Assembly (NCBI GenBank): GCA_902477365.1
Contig: CABSGW010000112.1
Coordinates: forward strand, 1 to 8,346
DNA: 8,346 nucleotides
Reading direction: 5' to 3'
From: an uncultured Prevotellaceae bacterium
GTDB taxonomy: Bacteria; Bacteroidota; Bacteroidia; Bacteroidales; Bacteroidaceae
Below, piece after piece: positions 6,019 through 8,346 of the stretch (position 1 is the stretch's first letter; every line of letters starts with the position of its first letter). The notes beneath the pieces are model-generated. The model did not search any database, was not told where the DNA came from, and saw only the letters and a program-made list of their open reading frames with translations. Both the position numbers and the translations under genes were made by a program.

Positions 6019-7188
6019 TTAATTTTCCGGCAAAGAAACCGGTACCCACGTAGGTTCATCTTCGATAGTCAAATCGTAACCGTTGGCTGTATAGTCTTTA
6101 GCTACCTGACCAGCACCATCATCAAACTTCCAGTAAGAAAGCAGTCCATCTGATGCGGGATCTACCGTATAGAAATGATTAGGAGCCTTGATTTCATCGG
6201 CTGTCAGTTCCTTATTCCAGATTCTAACTTCAGATACCACACCATCGAAGAAGCGGTCAGAAGAATAAGAATAACCTATCCAGAACACACGACTACCATC
6301 TTCTTCGTTATGATGCTTGGCACCCAAGTCAACTGAAGACATACTTACATTACCGGCATATTTTTCTTCACCGTTCACGTATACCTTAATATTGCCGCGA
6401 TTGAAAGTAACTGCCACGTGATACCATTTGTTGCTTTCGAATGTCAAGTCAGTACTGGTTAAATTACCGCTACTAGTAGCCACCTGCAGCTGGTTAGAAG
6501 GTACACCAGCATCACCCATACGCAGCAAGTAATGGCCTTCAATACCCATCAAGGTGTTCAGCTGATTGGGAAATGCGTTTGCCTTGAACAATACCTCCAT
6601 AGTCTGTTGAGAGAGATTATTAAACTTAGCATCGTCATTAAAGTCCGGATAAGCTCTGTTCTTAGCAATGTTACAAACCACGTTCACCAAGGAAGCTCCG
6701 CGGAACACGTAATAGTAATTCTTAGCACTCTGCAGAATGCCGATACCATCGGCCGATTGCACAGTTATCGGTAATACATACGTTTCGTTTCTATCCAGAT
6801 TACCGATGTTACTGAATTCGATAGGCAGTTTAGCACTGGCCACAGCACCCGACGAAATCACCGTAGAAGTTTCAGACATAGAATAATATTCTTCGGGCAG
6901 CAATATGGCATTTTCATCGTAATAAGCCAAGCGATAAGTAGGCAATAACTCTGGAGCAGGCTCCATTGTTACCTTGATGTCATAGGCTTCCGGCTTGGCA
7001 ATGGCTACCGACAAGCCATCCTGTAGCTTGTCATCGCCCGCTTTAAATTTTATTTCTTTCGTAAAGATAGAAGAAGAAATAAAAAGCTGGTTGTCGTAAT
7101 GATGCTTGTCTTCATCATACTCTTGGCAACCGACCAGCAAAGTGGCAAAGCCGGCTACAGCAGTGAATAATAATTTATTTAATTTCAT
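6019..7188 (-). CDS. DUF1735 plus LamG-like glycan-binding lipoprotein (BT3986-like)
   Basis: A predicted surface glycan-binding protein of 389 residues. The lipoprotein signal ends in LLVGC (C21), followed by QEYDED, an acidic surface-export tag. A DUF1735-type beta domain spans about 34-163 (ending AKNYYYVFRGA). A concanavalin/LamG-3-type jelly roll spans about 185-378, with the typical strand NKWYHVAVTFNRGNIKVYVN at 253-272 and GVVSEVRIWNKELTADEI at 316-333, and a closing LLSYWKFDDGAGQVAKDYTA. No hydrolase motif is seen. It begins 9 bases after the stop of the GH18-like gene and ends 19 bases before the endoglycosidase, so the three are surely cotranscribed. The same domain pair sits in the same place, just upstream of the endoglycosidase, in the B. 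thetaiotaomicron N-glycan locus, where the BT3986 product is treated as a surface glycan-binding protein. Which glycan part it binds cannot be read from sequence. Confidence 0.87.
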   Translation of the reverse strand: MKLNKLLFTAVAGFATLLVGCQEYDEDKHHYDNQLFISSSIFTKEIKFKAGDDKLQDGLSVAIAKPEAYDIKVTMEPAPELLPTYRLAYYDENAILLPEEYYSMSETSTVISSGAVASAKLPIEFSNIGNLDRNETYVLPITVQSADGIGILQSAKNYYYVFRGASLVNVVCNIAKNRAYPDFNDDAKFNNLSQQTMEVLFKANAFPNQLNTLMGIEGHYLLRMGDAGVPSNQLQVATSSGNLTSTDLTFESNKWYHVAVTFNRGNIKVYVNGEEKYAGNVSMSSVDLGAKHHNEEDGSRVFWIGYSYSSDRFFDGVVSEVRIWNKELTADEIKAPNHFYTVDPASDGLLSYWKFDDGAGQVAKDYTANGYDLTIEDEPTWVPVSLPEN

Positions 7189-7197
7189 AGATAATCG

Positions 7198-8304
7198 TTA
7201 TTTTACAGTTGGACTTATGATATTGATAGCATCTTTCAATGTAGGATAAATACGTGCTACATTAAAATAATCCTTTTCGATATTATCTACAGAGATACCG
7301 ACTCTGGTAAACACATCCGATATACCCAAAGCCCAGTTAGCAGCACCGATGATACTGGAAGTTCCGTCTACAAACTGGCCGTAAGCATCTCCTGAAGCTG
7401 TCTTATACGGAGTAGATACACCGATTACAAAACGATCGGTAGGTACATCCTTCACTATACCCATGTGAACTAAGTAAGACATCTGAGACAAATTCACCGC
7501 ATGATGAGCATATACAATGATGTATTTACATTCAGACAGAATGCTCTTGGTCATTACATTCTGCGGAAGTCCTTTGAACAACAAATCTTTGTCGGCATTT
7601 ACAGCTTTCCAAGCAGCAATCAAATCGAAAAATGCTCCCTGACGGGCTGTTTCAGCTGCAATAGCTTCTTCTACCAAAGAATTCAAATCGTATCCGGTAA
7701 AGTTCATTTCGATACCATCTACCCCTAAAGCGGTGCAGGCATCAAGAGCTTTGGTTGTTTCAGCCTTGCAGAATTCAATGAAGCGAGTAGCATTATCTAC
7801 CTCTACATCGTCTTCACCCTCGCTTCCTTCCTGCCCTTCTTCGGCAGGAGCAGGCTGCTGATTGGCTTCAGCTTCCAAGATAGCCTTCCAATCGCTATCT
7901 ATTTTATCGAAGTCTATCAAACCAATCACCTTGGTACCTTTCTTACGCACCTCGGACATCTCGTCCTTGTTCACTTGACTTACTTCCAATACATTGGCAA
8001 AGCAAATGTAATCCAAGCTGTCGGGCATATCGCAAAGATGCTGGCTGCGGTTAGAAGGTATACCTCCCTGATTATTGAAGGAAGCAATCACCACCTGATG
8101 ATCTGAGTTCTTGAAGTCCACCAGCGATTGCAGGTATTGTGCATACAGCTCTGGATTCTGAGATTCCAAGGTAGGAGCATTTAACTCCAAACTTTCCACT
8201 TCTGTCCAATCCAAGCAAGAAGTAGCGGCCACCAATGCCACTCCTAAAAGCGATGTCTTGAACAGGCCGTTTCTAATATTTCTTTTCATATTCGTAATAG
8301 TCAT
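7198..8304 (-). CDS. Catalytically dead GH18-like surface glycan-binding lipoprotein (BT3985-like)
   Basis: A 368-residue lipoprotein with signal ending LVAATSC (C30 counting from ATG 8304, C25 from the more likely ATG 8289, which gives the usual MKRN start). The rest resembles a GH18 barrel: VVIASFNNQGGIPS near 71-84, DYICFANVL near 98-106, GTKVIGLIDFDKI near 123-135, and ALGVDGIEMNFTGYD at 192-206. That last segment aligns with DGxDxDxE but reads D196-G-I-E-M-N201-F-T203, so both the inner Asp and the general acid Glu are lost and hydrolysis is not expected. YIIVYAHHAV near 261-270 is another barrel strand. An acidic, Gln/Pro-rich insert at about 145-170 (QQPAPAEEGQEGSEGEDD) precedes the active-site strand and looks like a surface loop. 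It is first of the three tightly packed genes, just after what should be the SusD gene. By position it corresponds to BT3985, a likely N-glycan-binding partner of the enzyme two genes downstream. Confidence 0.85.
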   Translation of the reverse strand: MTITNMKRNIRNGLFKTSLLGVALVAATSCLDWTEVESLELNAPTLESQNPELYAQYLQSLVDFKNSDHQVVIASFNNQGGIPSNRSQHLCDMPDSLDYICFANVLEVSQVNKDEMSEVRKKGTKVIGLIDFDKIDSDWKAILEAEANQQPAPAEEGQEGSEGEDDVEVDNATRFIEFCKAETTKALDACTALGVDGIEMNFTGYDLNSLVEEAIAAETARQGAFFDLIAAWKAVNADKDLLFKGLPQNVMTKSILSECKYIIVYAHHAVNLSQMSYLVHMGIVKDVPTDRFVIGVSTPYKTASGDAYGQFVDGTSSIIGAANWALGISDVFTRVGISVDNIEKDYFNVARIYPTLKDAINIISPTVK

Positions 8305-8346
8305 TTTAAATCCAATTATTTACAATCCCACCATACGTGTGTGGCC
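8305..8346 (-). other. Intergenic leader and possible end of the preceding (SusD-like) gene
   Basis: All three minus-strand frames meet a stop within these 42 bases (for example TAA at 8322-8320 after GHTRMVGL), so at most about a dozen codons of the previous gene can be present. By analogy with the BT3983-BT3987 order it should be a susD gene, but the residues visible are too few to show this. Confidence 0.3.

Noticed and set aside
1..8346. CRISPR array, tRNA, rRNA or riboswitch
   Set aside because: No regularly spaced repeats, no CCA-type cloverleaf, no rRNA-like sequence and no recognisable riboswitch core were seen on either strand.

Overview
The window looks like a chromosomal piece of a gut Bacteroides or close relative. 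The evidence is a run of lipoproteins with the Bacteroidota export signature (Cys followed by Asp/Glu-rich residues), DUF1735, BACON and LamG-type domains, an exact Bacteroides-type promoter (TTTG, 19 bases, TATGTTTG), and no obvious Shine-Dalgarno sites before starts. All assignments come from reading translations and motifs; no search was run.

Right half (about 2801-8346, minus strand): the distal part of a polysaccharide utilisation locus. In transcription order it encodes a lipoprotein with a GH18 fold but a destroyed catalytic motif (7198-8304), a DUF1735 plus LamG-like lipoprotein (6019-7188), a DUF1735 plus GH18 endo-beta-N-acetylglucosaminidase lipoprotein (4578-5999), and a lipoprotein with three BACON-like domains and a leucine-rich-repeat tail (2876-4369). 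A strong intrinsic terminator lies at 2794-2836. The first three match the order and architecture of BT3985-BT3986-BT3987 in the high-mannose N-glycan locus of B. thetaiotaomicron. The expected model is that the endoglycosidase releases N-glycans at the cell surface, the two binding proteins hold them, and a SusC/SusD pair encoded upstream of the window imports them. A palindromic MITE-like element (4401-4572) begins 5 bases after the endoglycosidase stop and separates it from the BACON gene.

Left half (1-2800): a graveyard of defence and mobile genes. It holds a decayed Abi_2/AbiD-F family gene (110-856, minus) with its own promoter, a stub of an ISAs1-family element (about 1074-1255, minus), and a 904-bp IS5-family (IS1031-like) insertion sequence with clean ends, a 3-bp TAA duplication and two in-frame amber codons in its transposase (1279-2182). 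It also holds a 458-bp deletion derivative of an IS66-family element bounded by perfect 20-bp inverted repeats (2306-2763), and further hairpins and short repeats.

I do not see a convincing new biological system. The points most worth a second look are the MITE inside the glycan operon and the likeness of its ends to the IS5-type element, the IS66 mini-element, the binding protein built on a dead GH18 fold, and the way the Abi gene has decayed.
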